The notes under the pieces: model-generated
Database searches by the model: none
The model's input: only the letters and a program-made list of their open reading frames with translations
Told to the model about the DNA's origin: nothing
Made by a program: the position numbers and the translations under genes
Source: Tetramitus jugosus
Taxonomy: Eukaryota; Heterolobosea; Eutetramitea; Acrasida; Vahlkampfiidae
Reading direction: 5' to 3'
Assembly: GCA_937625935.1 (NCBI GenBank)
Contig: OW569370.1
Span: 423,224-487,223, forward strand
DNA: 64,000 nt
Part shown: positions 47,988-59,514 of the stretch, one piece after another
How the letters are laid out: every line of letters starts with the position of its first letter
Numbering within the stretch: the stretch's first letter is position 1

Positions 47988-50900
47988 ATGAAAATGTTCT
48001 TTTTGGTACTGTTGTCGCTTGTTGTTGTGACTACTGTCGAGGCAAAAATTGCATCCTCCTCTCTCTATACGTGGACGAGACAAAGTCAACATCCCCTGCC
48101 CTTCCATAACTGTCGGTGTCATGCAAAATGAATGGATCACTCATGTGGCTGCTGGACATAGTCACACAGTTGTTCTGGCTGACAATGGAAAGATTTTCAC
48201 GTGGGGTGACAACACATATGGCCAATTGGGAGATCAGTCAAACATTGATCGAAAACAACCTGTGGCCATTGCGTTGACTCACTTGTACAAGGATCGCAAG
48301 TTTATTCAAATTTCAGCTGGTTCCTGGCACAACTTGGCACTGTCGAATAGTGGTGAAGTTTTCTCTTGGGGGTACAATCAATTTGGTCAGTTGGGAATTG
48401 ATGAAGAAAGTACGAATGCAAACTATCCTCGTGTTGTATCATTGTTCGGGCCGGCACCCTCAACCCCAGTGATTCAAGTTTCAGCTGGTCGAATACACTC
48501 GATGGCTCTGACAAGTGATGGTCGCGTATTCTGTTGGGGTAGTAACTTGCGGGGTCAGCTTGGATCCGATTCGACCATCCAGTTTTCCAATGTGCCTACT
48601 AGGGCATTAACTGATGAAAAAATTGTTCAAATCTCTGGAGGTTTGTGGCACTCTGTTGCCTTGACAGCCAATGGAGTCATTTTGACTTGGGGCAATAACG
48701 CGAATGGTCAACTCGGGCGAATTGACTCCAATACTAGAGTTCCAAATCCTGTCAGTCCCACTGGAGCTTTGACTGGTGCCAATATTACTCAAATCTCAGC
48801 GGGCGACTTACACACTGTGTCGTTAACAAATGATGGTAGAGTCATCTCGTGGGGAAGCAACAATTGTGGTCAATTGGGAGATAATACTCTAGATTCGACC
48901 AATTCCGGCCCAGTACCAATATATATGGAAGGTGTGACAAAAGGAAAAACATTTGTCCACGTCGCAGCAGGTACAGATTATACGTTAGCTGTCTCGAGTC
49001 AAGGTACGATTTATGCTTGGGGGCGTAGTGACCAGGGCCAACTAGGATGTGACGGACCAACTTCCTTCATGAGGCTCGCTCCTGTCGCTGTAAGTACTAA
49101 TGGGACTTTAAGCAAGAGTGCTCTAGATGTGTCAGCAGGCGATGATCATTCGGTGGCAGTAACCACGGATGGAAAGGTATATTCATGGGGTAATAATCAA
49201 TTCGGAAAGTTAGGCAGTGGTGAGACTATTGGATCGAGGCCCGTTCCAGGAGATGTGGATACAAAGGGAATTCTTGATGGCCAAACCATTACAAATATCT
49301 TTGCCTCAGCACAACACACAATCGTTTTAACGAACGAAAATAAGCTCTATGGTTGGGGCAAGAATAATTGTGGTCAATTGGGGGATGGAACAATTGTTGA
49401 CCAAAGATTTTTTGTTGCTGTGGACATGAGTAAGGTGTTACTTGGTAGAACTATATCACAAATTGCTCTTGGTCAGAGCTTCTCAGTTGCATTAGACACA
49501 GAAGGAAGAGTATATAGCTGGGGTTGCAATTATTTTGGTCAGTTAGGTATTGGTACTCTGAGAAACTCGTTACTTCCAACGCATGTTAACATGGATACTC
49601 TCTATGCTGGAATGATCGTAATGTCTGTTGCAGTTGGTATGCATCATACGGTTGTGATTGACAATGGTGGTAAATTGTATTCATGGGGTGTAAATTCTCA
49701 AGGGCAGCTCGGTGATGGGAGTACACAACCAAAGATGTCGCCTGTGGCAGTCAGTACACCGGGCATACTACGGTCGAAGAACTTTACTCAAATTGTCGCA
49801 GGAGACTTCCATACAGTTGCATTAACAAGTGATGGAATGAGTTATGCTTGGGGTAGTAATGCTGATGGTCAGCTTGGAACTGATTCGAATAGCGATGAAC
49901 ACATTCCCGTACTCATGAGTAACAGCAATGGAACAGTTACAATGATTGGCGCTTCACAATTGCGTACAGTTCTCTCAACTAATGATGGCGTTGTTCATGT
50001 TTGGGGAGGTAATTCTCGCTATACTCAACATAGGGAATTGGTAAACGACAAAATAACACGGCTTGTTACGGGGAGTACTGGTATTGTCGCTGTGACTAAT
50101 GATTCACGTGTGTTTGCTTGGGACACGGATTTTTACAATGTAAACCTTACCAACGTTGATCCAACTCAATACATTTCTCAAGCATATGTGACTTCAACCG
50201 GGAAAAGTTGTATTCTTGGAGTGACCTGTGTGAGTGGGTATTTTGGACAAAATTGTGAATCATTCTATTGCCATAATGTAACACACGATAGTAATGGTGT
50301 TTGCTCAGGAAACGGAAATTGTGTGTCTCTGAATACATGTAAATGTGGAGCGAGATTCGCTGGTGATGATTGCTCCGCTCCCCTTTGCTTTGGATATCCG
50401 GGCAATAGCCGTACTGTTTGTTCGTCGAGGGGAAAGTGTATAGCACCAAACGAGTGTGTTTGTCCTCGAGGCTATTATGGAGAGACATGTTCTATTAACC
50501 TTGATTTTCTCGCGTTGTTGTCACTTCTGATCATTCCTTTTACGGCACTGTTAGTGGTGCTAATCATATTCGCTACCTATATTGCAAGACGGGTGAAGAA
50601 GGATAAGAAGATTGAATCAGATCTTCGAGCATGCTTACTCGAAGAAATGACTGATTTTGAGAATATTAATGATATGGCATTGTTCATTGATATGAAGGAT
50701 ATCAAGTTGATCAGTCGTCTGTCTGAAGGAGCCGCAGGAGTCGTGTTCAAAGGAAAGTGGAAGAGTAATTTGGTTGCTGTGAAAAAGATGAAAGTTCCAG
50801 ATGATGAGTCATTTCTGAAGGAAATATCGATTCTTCAAAGTTTAAGACATCCCAACATTCTTTATCTATACGGGTATTCTTCTAATGATGCTGGAGACAA

Positions 50901-51684
50901 GTTTTTGATCACTGAATATGCAACTCAAGGTAGTTTGGACAAGGTACTCTATGCAAAGGATCCTCTCAGAGATTTTAATAAGAAAATGGACATTTTATGT
51001 CAAATTGCTGATACAATGAGTTATCTACATGGTAGAAGTCCTCGAATTGTTCACAGAGATTTAAAACCTCAGAATGTGTTGATTGATGAAGCGGGAAACG
51101 TACGTATTTGCGACTTTGGATTGAGCAAAACTGTTAACACTGCATTTACGACTGGAGTTTCATATGGAACAATTGGTATGTGAATAATTTTGACCCTTTG
51201 TTGTGTACATGAACAAGATGACTCACTTTATCTGATGTATTCATTAACAGAATACACTGCTCCTGAGTTGCTAACACGGAATGGACATGATGAAAAGTGT
51301 GATGTTTACAGTTTTGGCATCATGATGCACGAACTATTTATTGTGGAGCATCCATATTCTCGTGAACAAGACTCTCTGGCAATTTTCTCTCTTGGCATTG
51401 AGATTGTGAATAGTGGATTAAGACCTTCCATTCCTTTCACAGTATCAACATCATCTTCTGTGAGTGGAATTGTTAACACATTGGACATACCAGACGAGTA
51501 TATTGTGAATGAATTCTTTACAAGGGGTAACGACACGCAAATCAACGCTGCGACCAGCATACCTGCTCTTGTCGAATCCTATTATGCGTTAGCAACGAGA
51601 TGCTGGGATACTAATCCCGCGAGAAGACCTCAGTTTGAGGATATATCTACCATCTTGTATCAAATTCGATCGTCTCTCTTGTAA
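47988..51684 (+). CDS. RCC1-repeat / EGF-like / transmembrane receptor kinase, with apparent N-terminal frameshift
   Basis: Kinase join is 51175|51251 (75-bp intron GTATGT...AACAG), restoring TIEYTAPEL. The long frame opens at 48049 without a signal peptide, while a neighbouring frame from ATG 47988 encodes one (MKMFFLVLLSLVVVTTVEA) and then SSLYTW. The two frames cross at TATACGTGGACGAGAC; two more G bases there would read YTWGRDKVN, the expected RCC1 start. So a 2-bp deletion (real or sequencing) separates signal from body. The ectodomain has about twelve RCC1-type repeats (FTWGDNTYGQLG and similar), then EGF-like Cys-rich modules (CVSGYFGQNC, CVCPRGYYGETC), a helix (FLALLSLLIIPFTALLVVLII) and a TKL-like kinase with HRDLKPQN, DFGLSK, an intact VAVKKM lysine and SLRHPNILYLYGY. 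A ligand-sensing role is inference. Confidence 0.8.
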
Positions 51685-51785
51685 TTGAATTGAGTGGGCC
51701 TATTCTGAAGGAAAGATTCCAATTTGGTTATCGAAATCATCTCATGTAGGGTGTTGGATGACATAGCACGGGGGTGTTCTATAGG

Positions 51786-54155
51786 TTAACACACGACACA
51801 CTTCTTTTCTTTTCTACCAGAGGAGTTGTTCAAATGAAGACCCATTAGAGAACTCTTGGCAAGCATTTCATAAAATTCTGTTCCACAGTTGAGACCGTTG
51901 AGTGCACTCGTTTCAGTGTACATGAGACAGTTGTGATGTTTGGCCATTGCTTCGCCCTCCTCTACGGTTATGGGCTCCAAGCTCTTTGCTCTGAGATTTG
52001 CTAGCATTTCTGAAGAATTTCTTAGATCAACTTTGGTGCCCATGAGCACAACGACTGCTTGAGGACAATGATGCATCAATTCAGGCAACCACTTGGTTGC
52101 TACATTTTCAAAACTGCATATGCTGACCACAGAGAAACACAATAGGAAAACATTTGTGCATGGATAGCTGAGTGGTCTGAGTCTATCATATTCCTCAGGT
52201 CCTGCCGTGTCCCAAAAGGCAACATTTCTTGTACCATACCAACCAACGGTCGAAGTATAATTATCGAACACTGTGGGAATGTATTCGTATGGAAAGGCGC
52301 CTGTGACTGCTCGAATCAACAAAGAAGTTTTTCCCGTGGCTCCATCTCCAACAACCACAACTTTGATATTACCTTGAGCCTTCATGGTATATGTTCCAGC
52401 ATCGTTGGGATCATAGGTTCCAAAAAATTGTTCATGAGACTTCTGCGATTTGAATTTGCTGTAGAAAGCGTTCAGGCCACCCATACCGTAGTACTTGTGG
52501 GTACAGTAGCTCAAAACAGGTGATCTTGACTGGATAGAAGCAATTCGTTTCGAAACCAGTTTGGCCATGTACTGAATATGAGCCTTTCTCAGAATCAATA
52601 ACTTGTTTCTATAGTTGGCCGCATCAGCGATTCGTCCTGAGGCATCGTTCAAAACTGGTTCATACTTTGGATGATTGATAACAGAGTGGAACACAGATGT
52701 CCAGAGCAGGTTGTGTTCAGTCAGTTCGAAAAACTTCCATGTTTTGGAAACGAGTCGAATGTTCATCCAGTCACGCATTTTCAAAAAGGATAGAATAACA
52801 AGTGCTGCATCGCTTGGCAGTTGGTGAATGAGATCAATGACATTCTGATCGATGAGTGCCTTCTTTTTCTCTTGACTGACAGGAGAAACAGCTGTTTGTT
52901 CAGTGGTGATGATTTTGGTTGTGCCTCCAAAGAATACAACAGAGAAATCGGCTTCAGTATCCTTATTTAGACCATAGATGACACTGGCTGTGCAGTAGAA
53001 AGGAGAACACTGCACAACAGATGGATCAACAACGTAGTCATCTACTGGAGGAGACATGTCACACATCTGACCAGATGTGTCTGTGATGATACCTTGAGTT
53101 AAGTCCTTGTTCAGAGTGACAAAGAATGACTCCTTGAACAGATTTTTGTTACTCGCACAGCCTCCAACAATGTGCAAATGATATTCTTCATGATTCTCAT
53201 CATGGTGATTCACCAAGAAAGAAGCATGACCATATCTTGCAAATGTAGCTTTCCAGGAGTCTTGAATGTTCACTTGATGCCATTGCTGATTCTCAACATC
53301 AATCACAGTCAAATCAGCCAAGATGTCACGTTTGCCATTCGTTCCTCCATGAATCAACAGAAAACGATTGTCCAATGCAAGCATCGTATGATGGAAACGT
53401 CCTTCCAGATGAAAACTATCACTGCCATTGACCTGTAAAGCAATAGATCTCCATTGTAGCGTATCCAGATTTAAAGCAAATAAATCATTGCAACAATAGC
53501 CATTGTGATCATAACCACCAAACACAAACATTTCATTGTTGATCATGGCAGCAGTCTGTGCATATCGATTGGACGGAGCATTACTGTCTGTCCCATTCTC
53601 ATTCGTGGTATTCAATCTTGTCCATGAATTGGCTACGGGGTCATACATGTGCACATCAGAAAAGTAGCCATTGCTCTTTCCACCGAATACATAGAGGCAA
53701 TCATTGTAAACAACAGAGGAGTGAAAGTTACGCATGGAAGCCACTCCAGTACTTGGTTCAATCTTTGTCAGGCTGCTGTGAGGAATGGCAGTTGTCATCG
53801 TATTTGGCAAAGCACAAGATGCATCCACATCATACTTGAGCAAATCATTGGAAGTTGTCAATTGTTTACTGTTGTCATCCAACAGAAGACCACCAAAAAT
53901 GTAAATACTGTGACCAACGACACTGCTTGAGTGACCATAACGAGAGTGAGACAAAGGCATTGTTGCTATTGTGTTGTACAGTAATTTGTTCTGTTGGTTT
54001 TTGTTTCTTGGCGTTTGAGTTCCGACACTGTTCTGACAGGTGAGAAAATTACTGTTGTAGTTATTACACCAAAACAAAAACGTGATGACACCCAGAAGAA
54101 AAGTATCATTCTTACCGTATGCACTCAGTTTAACACTGTTGTATATAGGCTTCAT
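51786..54155 (-). CDS. Kelch / F-box / Rho-family GTPase fusion with prenylation motif
   Basis: 789 residues from ATG 54155. The first 65 residues contain a hydrophobic stretch next to a GTAAGA...CTGTCAG pair that does not splice in frame, so the true start may be Met66 (ATG 53960, MPLSHSRYGHSS). Order: six or more kelch blades (about 66-420; RYGHSSSVVGHSIYIFGG, NDCLYVFGGKSNG, NEMFVFGGYDHNG), an F-box (about 440-485, LPSDAALVILSFLKMRDWMN), a linker, and a Rho GTPase domain (about 598-785) with GDGATGKTS, IPTVFDNY, WDTAGPEEYDRLRPLSYP, GTKVDLR, ETSAL, ending KEKKCVVC. The C-terminal Cys-x-x-x box with basic residues predicts lipidation. The switch II Gln61 equivalent is Pro. Kelch-F-box proteins usually feed substrates to SCF ligases. 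Each domain is clear; start is uncertain. Confidence 0.88.
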   Translation of the reverse strand: MKPIYNSVKLSAYGKNDTFLLGVITFLFWCNNYNSNFLTCQNSVGTQTPRNKNQQNKLLYNTIATMPLSHSRYGHSSSVVGHSIYIFGGLLLDDNSKQLTTSNDLLKYDVDASCALPNTMTTAIPHSSLTKIEPSTGVASMRNFHSSVVYNDCLYVFGGKSNGYFSDVHMYDPVANSWTRLNTTNENGTDSNAPSNRYAQTAAMINNEMFVFGGYDHNGYCCNDLFALNLDTLQWRSIALQVNGSDSFHLEGRFHHTMLALDNRFLLIHGGTNGKRDILADLTVIDVENQQWHQVNIQDSWKATFARYGHASFLVNHHDENHEEYHLHIVGGCASNKNLFKESFFVTLNKDLTQGIITDTSGQMCDMSPPVDDYVVDPSVVQCSPFYCTASVIYGLNKDTEADFSVVFFGGTTKIITTEQTAVSPVSQEKKKALIDQNVIDLIHQLPSDAALVILSFLKMRDWMNIRLVSKTWKFFELTEHNLLWTSVFHSVINHPKYEPVLNDASGRIADAANYRNKLLILRKAHIQYMAKLVSKRIASIQSRSPVLSYCTHKYYGMGGLNAFYSKFKSQKSHEQFFGTYDPNDAGTYTMKAQGNIKVVVVGDGATGKTSLLIRAVTGAFPYEYIPTVFDNYTSTVGWYGTRNVAFWDTAGPEEYDRLRPLSYPCTNVFLLCFSVVSICSFENVATKWLPELMHHCPQAVVVLMGTKVDLRNSSEMLANLRAKSLEPITVEEGEAMAKHHNCLMYTETSALNGLNCGTEFYEMLAKSSLMGLHLNNSSGRKEKKCVVC

Positions 54156-54199
54156 TCTCTCGCTTTCTGCTTACTGCAGTAACATCAATGTCCATGCAA

Positions 54200-55645
54200 C
54201 TGTGAAGCAACAAGTACGGTAAATTGGGATTGGAAGATCCAACTACACTGTGGTCATTCGATGCAACCAAGTACCTCAAGGACAGATCAGCCAAGGTATT
54301 GAGGAGCTGTGTCGTCAATCATGATTTCACCAATGATAACGAGTCGTATACTGGCAGCACAGATACACATCCGGAGTCACTGTCAATTTTGAACTCTTTC
54401 CATTCCATGGTATTCTCATTGATACCATGTTGAACGTGTAAACTTCGGGCCACGGTTCTCATGCTCATGGTACTGGTGATCGATTGATGAGCCACACAAA
54501 CTATCCATTCCAATACCTGGTCAATATCAACAGTTTGAAATTGGCTGGTGAGTTGTTAAATGATACCTCAGTGTTATCAGTGACCTGCGGTAGAGCCCAT
54601 ACACTGATTATCACTTGTCTCAACAGAGTCATTGTCTATAATTCTCAACCAAAGACTATTCAAAAGGTAACGGGGGTAATAGATACACTATTATTTTAAC
54701 AACGACTGGAAAGTTGTATGGTTGTGGTTCTGATACAAACGGTCTAACCTTAGCACTGAATCAAGTCTCCACCTATCAATACTACTTTCCTCAAGAGCTA
54801 TTGACAGGGGAATCCTATGTCGATTTCTTAAATTACATGTCAAAGAAGGAAGAAGTGGTATTGTCCCACATGGGACACATCATTCGAAGAAACTCTGATG
54901 AAATCATTCAAGCAGTGATTGATATAACGGTACGAGAGTATTCTCTTTTCCAACCACTTTGCTCTCTTTCAACAGCAACAAAAGTGGTGTTTCAACTCGC
55001 ACCACGAACCATTTTGAAATCAATGTTTGTTTTACAGCATATATTCTGGTCGAGTACACTTAGGTTGTTGACAGACCCGAGTCGAATGAGGTATCCTGAA
55101 TTGGTGTTCAACATTGACAGTACCGTGGGGAGCGGATATTTGCTGTCATCTCTTCTCCAGAGGCTAATCTCACGATGTTTAATTGTTCAAATGTTGGATG
55201 TGATCAAGACGACCATAGACACTTACAAAGCTTCTATGGCCATTAATGGTATGCAAAACTATCTTGTGTCTGCGATTGCTTATCTTCCATTCTCTCCTCT
55301 CCGAACTGACTTGATGAAGTACTTGTTGTCAAAGAATCCCGAGTTAATCACTCTCGGAGATTTGAATGGAATCATTCGTGATGATCAAAAAGATTGTCCA
55401 ATTATTCTAATGCTCCTCTCTCAACCCTACTCAGAAGAGTGTTTGGAGGATATAAAGTTCTTGGTATCAGCAGGAGCTTCACTCACACAAGTAGATAAGA
55501 ATGGAAACAATGTTTCTTCAGTGATGAAACGCTAAAAGATTATCAAACATCGCGTAGTGCTTTACTGAATATTGCCTCTGATAGTCCTCATCTCGAAACA
55601 ATCCAGTGGCTCCTGAAGAATGGCTTAGATACCGATGTGGAATGA
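54200..55645 (+). pseudogene. RCC1-ankyrin protein, decayed
   Basis: Several frames in order read as one protein. An RCC1 start GCAACAAGTACGGTAAATT reads NKYGKLGLEDPTTLW near 54208, with WSFDATKYLKDRS after it. The frame then breaks near 54350-54480, and the RCC1-like text resumes (SVTCGRAHTLIITCLNRVIV), breaks near 54690, and continues at 54714-55535 as 273 residues with helical, partly ankyrin-like sequence (LVSAIAYLPFSPLRTDLMKY, VSAGASLTQVDKNGNN). A stop at 55535 and another shift lead to LETIQWLLKNGLD near 55600. Three or four lesions make a working protein unlikely. RCC1-ankyrin proteins are common in such amoebae, to my knowledge. It abuts the start of the kelch gene head to head. Confidence 0.7.
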
Positions 55646-56191
55646 ATGAATCAATAACAAAGAAGATACCCTCCAAATCCATATCTCCAAAATTGGAATG
55701 GAAGAGAAATGTGATTCATGTGCGTTACGACTCGTAATCTGATGCAGAAGCAGCGACACACCACCATGTTACTGTTTTTCTTGTTGTAGATGAAAAAACC
55801 GACAACGAAAAGAAAAATTTTTGTGACTCTTCGCAACAGATTTGCCGTATTACGGTATTGCCCGGGATTGGAAACGCGATTTTGCTTTTTGGATCGTTCT
55901 TGCCGAAAATATTCCAAGGGACACAATCACTTTTTCAGTCGCAAAGCCGAAACGATTAATATGGATAGTAATGATGTGATGTGGTTGGTATAGGCATTGG
56001 ATATCACTCATTGGTAATGATTGTCCCAAGATTGGGTCTTCCTCTTTTTTTGAAACTTCTCCTTGTCCCTTGACAGCTGTCGTCTGTCCTATGCAGATGA
56101 GCTCGTTGTTGATTTAAAATCGACCATCCAAAGGGTTTTGAATCGACAATAACAACAAACCAACACACTCTAATCTCATTACATACAAATC
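55646..56191. other. Intergenic region
   Basis: About 545 bp without an identified gene. Short frames (minus 55651-55926, plus 55790-55993) have no recognisable motif. The last 80 bp are a CA-rich leader for the surface protein gene. Confidence 0.5.
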
Positions 56192-58399
56192 ATGTCCACG
56201 AACATGAAGCAACATATTATTATTGTGGTGATGACCATCATGGTTTCACTAATGCTCTTCTCTGCAACATCCACCAATGCACAGTGCGTTGGTGTCACTG
56301 GTTACACTTCTGCTGATTGTCCAATAGGAACTCTCCCAAACTCCACAACCATTATTGGATACTTTTCTGGTGATGCCTTCTATGAAGCTGGAATTAGTAC
56401 TACCACTGTTCCAGGTGCTAGTATCTCTGCTGGTGGTAAGATTGGCAATTATTTTCACTCACAAGGAGCTCTGGTTTTAGATTTTGGACCTTCTTTCGTA
56501 GATGACGATGGAATCAACACAATCTCCTTCTTTGCAAAGGTTGAATCTGCACATGACTGGACTACAAATCCAACTGTCTCTGTGGCTACTTTCAAGGCAG
56601 ATGCTGGATCTCGTAGCATCACTGTTCGATTGGTTGCTGCAAACCCCAACATCAATTTAGTTGTCAGTTACGTCTCTGCAGTCAACGAAACAACCACTTT
56701 TACGACTACGTATGCCCTCTCTACAGACACAGTGTTCCATGAGAATTGGAACAACATTGTGATTGTGAGAGCGTCTAGTCCTCTGGTGCCTGTGGAAGGA
56801 GTTTCCATTTTCATCAATGGAAAGCCAACTTCGGATGGTTTGCTCATTGTTGATGGTGATGCACTACAGAGAACTTTTGCCATTGATGCAACTGGTCACC
56901 TTTTTGGAAGTGCTTTTGCCTATATGGATGAAGTTTCCGTTTGGAGCAACTCTGTGCTCGAGATAGATGTACCAAGTATTGCAGGTATCTATGCTGATGG
57001 TTATTGCCCTGGTTGGGACTCAAAGTATGGTGGTTCAGATCCAGTTTTCGCTGCTTCTTATGCCAATGATGTTCTTACTATTGACGTCACCGTTCCCAAG
57101 AGCTCTTATCAAACAGTCCTATACAGAATTGACAACACACCTAATCTGAGAGATGTATGTTTGACAAATGCAGACAGTATTGCAACCAGTGCTGGTGCTA
57201 GCTGGACTGCTGATCCAGAAGTCAAGTGTAGTCAAACATTCTCTCTGAATCAAACTCTGACTCAAATCTACACTGGTGCTGCACCAAATCAGTGGGTAGT
57301 GTCTCTGAAGCAAGGTGGTAGAACTATTGATCAGAAATTGGATATCTATGTCACATATTCTGTCATCAACCCCGATGCATGTTACACTGTGTCTTCAAAG
57401 GTTACCATTACTCTTCAGACATATCTGACTGCGCAAGCTTCGGCTAACTTTACTACTTTGGATGATCAAGCATCATTTGCAATTACCAACATGTTCATCA
57501 ACCCAAATGATGAGTTGGAAATTGCTGGTGCTTTGGTCAGAAAACTTCCAGGTGTCTCATTCAACAACATTCTTCTCACTAGGATGGCCAATAGCGTTTC
57601 GTATACTGGTTCAAGTACTACATGTACCTATTCAACCGGTAATTCTTGTGCTCTAACATTCACCAAGGACTGGAAAGTGTTGAACAGTGGAAATAGAGGT
57701 GTTGGTGGAGATCATTCTTTGACCTTTAACAGAGTGAATGGTGGTGCACTCGAGATTGACTTCACAATGAGCTACACTGTTCCAGGTCAACCTGCTATTA
57801 TCTCGGGAGACACGCTCTCCTCTGTAATCTCATTTTCAACTGCTGACTCTATTTTCAGAACACAGGACACAATGCATTTGACCAATCAATTGGATGGAAC
57901 ACCTACACTGCCAACAAACTACGATTTCACCTTTGTTGAAGGATACTTTTGCTGTGTTCGTTCTCCAAATGCATTACCAATTTATGGAGTGAATGGAAAT
58001 GGTTGTCAAGATGCAGTTCTTGGTAGAAACAATATTGTTGAGAAGACACATTTGCTCCTTGGCTCCACTGGTCTAACTGTGACACAAAAAGTGATTCAAA
58101 GATCATATGCTCTAGACTTGGTTTTGAATAACATGATCACAGTGAGCAGAAAGCCTTTGCAAAACCCATTGACATGTGGATTACTCCTCTTCTCCAATTT
58201 CACTGACACAACACTTGCTAGATCCATCAAAATGGCAGCCAATATTGATTTGCGTAGAGCAATTGTGACTACCACAAGTGTTCTAAGCCTTCATGACGAT
58301 GAAACTACCAAATCCAACAACAGTAGCACGGACAAGATCAATACTTTATTGATTGCTGTTTTGTCCGTTGTCTGTTCTGTTGCTTCAATGTGGCTCTGA
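56192..58399 (+). CDS. Secreted or GPI-anchored surface protein with lectin-like N-domain
   Basis: 735 residues, ATG at 56192. Signal peptide about 1-30 (IIIVVMTIMVSLMLFSATSTNAQ). The first 280 residues suggest a LamG/concanavalin-A-like jelly roll: FHSQGALVLDFGPSF, INTISFFAKVES, WNNIVIVR with INGKPTSDG, and DEVSVWSNSVLE near the end, which is the classic order of a LamG domain. A long beta-rich, Thr/Ser/Asn-rich region with several Cys follows (about 290-700). The last 25 residues (SSTDKINTLLIAVLSVVCSVASMWL) end in a hydrophobic stretch after a small polar patch, as in GPI signals. It is a likely cell-surface or cyst-wall protein; the ligand is unknown. The LamG reading is by pattern, not proof. 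Confidence 0.65.
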   Translation: MSTNMKQHIIIVVMTIMVSLMLFSATSTNAQCVGVTGYTSADCPIGTLPNSTTIIGYFSGDAFYEAGISTTTVPGASISAGGKIGNYFHSQGALVLDFGPSFVDDDGINTISFFAKVESAHDWTTNPTVSVATFKADAGSRSITVRLVAANPNINLVVSYVSAVNETTTFTTTYALSTDTVFHENWNNIVIVRASSPLVPVEGVSIFINGKPTSDGLLIVDGDALQRTFAIDATGHLFGSAFAYMDEVSVWSNSVLEIDVPSIAGIYADGYCPGWDSKYGGSDPVFAASYANDVLTIDVTVPKSSYQTVLYRIDNTPNLRDVCLTNADSIATSAGASWTADPEVKCSQTFSLNQTLTQIYTGAAPNQWVVSLKQGGRTIDQKLDIYVTYSVINPDACYTVSSKVTITLQTYLTAQASANFTTLDDQASFAITNMFINPNDELEIAGALVRKLPGVSFNNILLTRMANSVSYTGSSTTCTYSTGNSCALTFTKDWKVLNSGNRGVGGDHSLTFNRVNGGALEIDFTMSYTVPGQPAIISGDTLSSVISFSTADSIFRTQDTMHLTNQLDGTPTLPTNYDFTFVEGYFCCVRSPNALPIYGVNGNGCQDAVLGRNNIVEKTHLLLGSTGLTVTQKVIQRSYALDLVLNNMITVSRKPLQNPLTCGLLLFSNFTDTTLARSIKMAANIDLRRAIVTTTSVLSLHDDETTKSNNSSTDKINTLLIAVLSVVCSVASMWL

Positions 58400-59514
58400 T
58401 CTTCGTCAGAAAAGAGGTGCCAAGTCAGCAGTGAACAAGTGTTTCAAATGTTGTACAATGCCAAAGGACATGAAATGTTTTAAACCAATAACAAAGTTTC
58501 AGTAAAAATATCATTGTTTTTTGTATTGTTGGAATTTTGCATGGTGATTGCTCTCCTGACCAACCACGTTCGTTGTTAAAAGATACAGCTTACTCAAGTA
58601 CGTTACAACCCAAGAAAGCCAAAAAATGGTGAAGGTGGTCCAGTGAGAACAACCAGGACTTTGATTCTTGTTTTGATTCTTCCTTGAGTTTGCGGCTACT
58701 GGCTTGTATTTTACAGAAACTATTCCTATATAATGAGTTCCACAGACAGCTAGGGTTGCTACCAAGAAGGATCCAGCAGTTGTTGGTGTGACTTTTGCGC
58801 CTGCATTGAACCCAGCTCGAGTGAATCAACTTGCCAAGCCCCTTTTGTCATTTGTGAACGTGCGTTTTATATCCTAATGTCAGTTTGTCTGAATGAATTC
58901 CTTGGTTTTATGAACTATTTTGATGATGGTCAACAGTTGTGTCTGTCTGATCACTGCGGAAACTGTGAATGCCACCCTTACCATACCAACTTAATCTTAT
59001 ATAATAGTAGTTAAAAATAATGACAATCTCTTGCGGAGTTAGGAATGACAACATCTCCTGGAAACTGGATCTTTCGGAACTCAAAGCGACTTTCTCCCCT
59101 TGAAGGAACCAAAAATGTAGTTTTTTCACAGGTGAAGGAACCATAGTGTTTTCATCACCAAATTATTTTTTTCAGAGCTTAAATAATTGATGGGAAAGTG
59201 GGATCAAGGCATTTAAAACAGATCAACTTCTTTTATCGTTGGGTGACGCTTCTCTCAGATGTGTCATCCGACGATGAGCTTCCGCAGTGTTCGCAGTTCA
59301 ACTTGTTCAAAACAAGTGTGTGGTTAGGAGTCAAACGTCTGACATCCGCCTCATCAATTCAATTAACAGAATTACGAGCGCCATTGCATTGACATGAGCT
59401 ACGACAATAACTTCCTGAACAAAAAGCTCTTGATGGTTGATTCTTTTGTTTTGAATCACCCGTGCATCAAAGACCTGTCCGTCACATTACTATCTCTTGT
59501 CCCTTGCTTGCACC
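58400..59514. other. Decayed, mostly non-coding DNA
   Basis: No intact gene. A minus-strand stretch (about 58640-58810) reads FNAGAKVTPTTAGSFLVATL then GTHYIGIVSVKYKPVAA in one frame, protein-like with a stop just upstream and no start, so a gene relic is possible. Family not recognised. The rest shows only short, unbiased frames. Confidence 0.4.

Noticed and set aside
54000-54120. GTAAGA...CTGTCAG intron inside the start of the kelch-Rho gene
   Set aside because: Removing it does not keep the frame from ATG 54155, and no other frame is open. It may be a 5' UTR intron with the true start at 53960.
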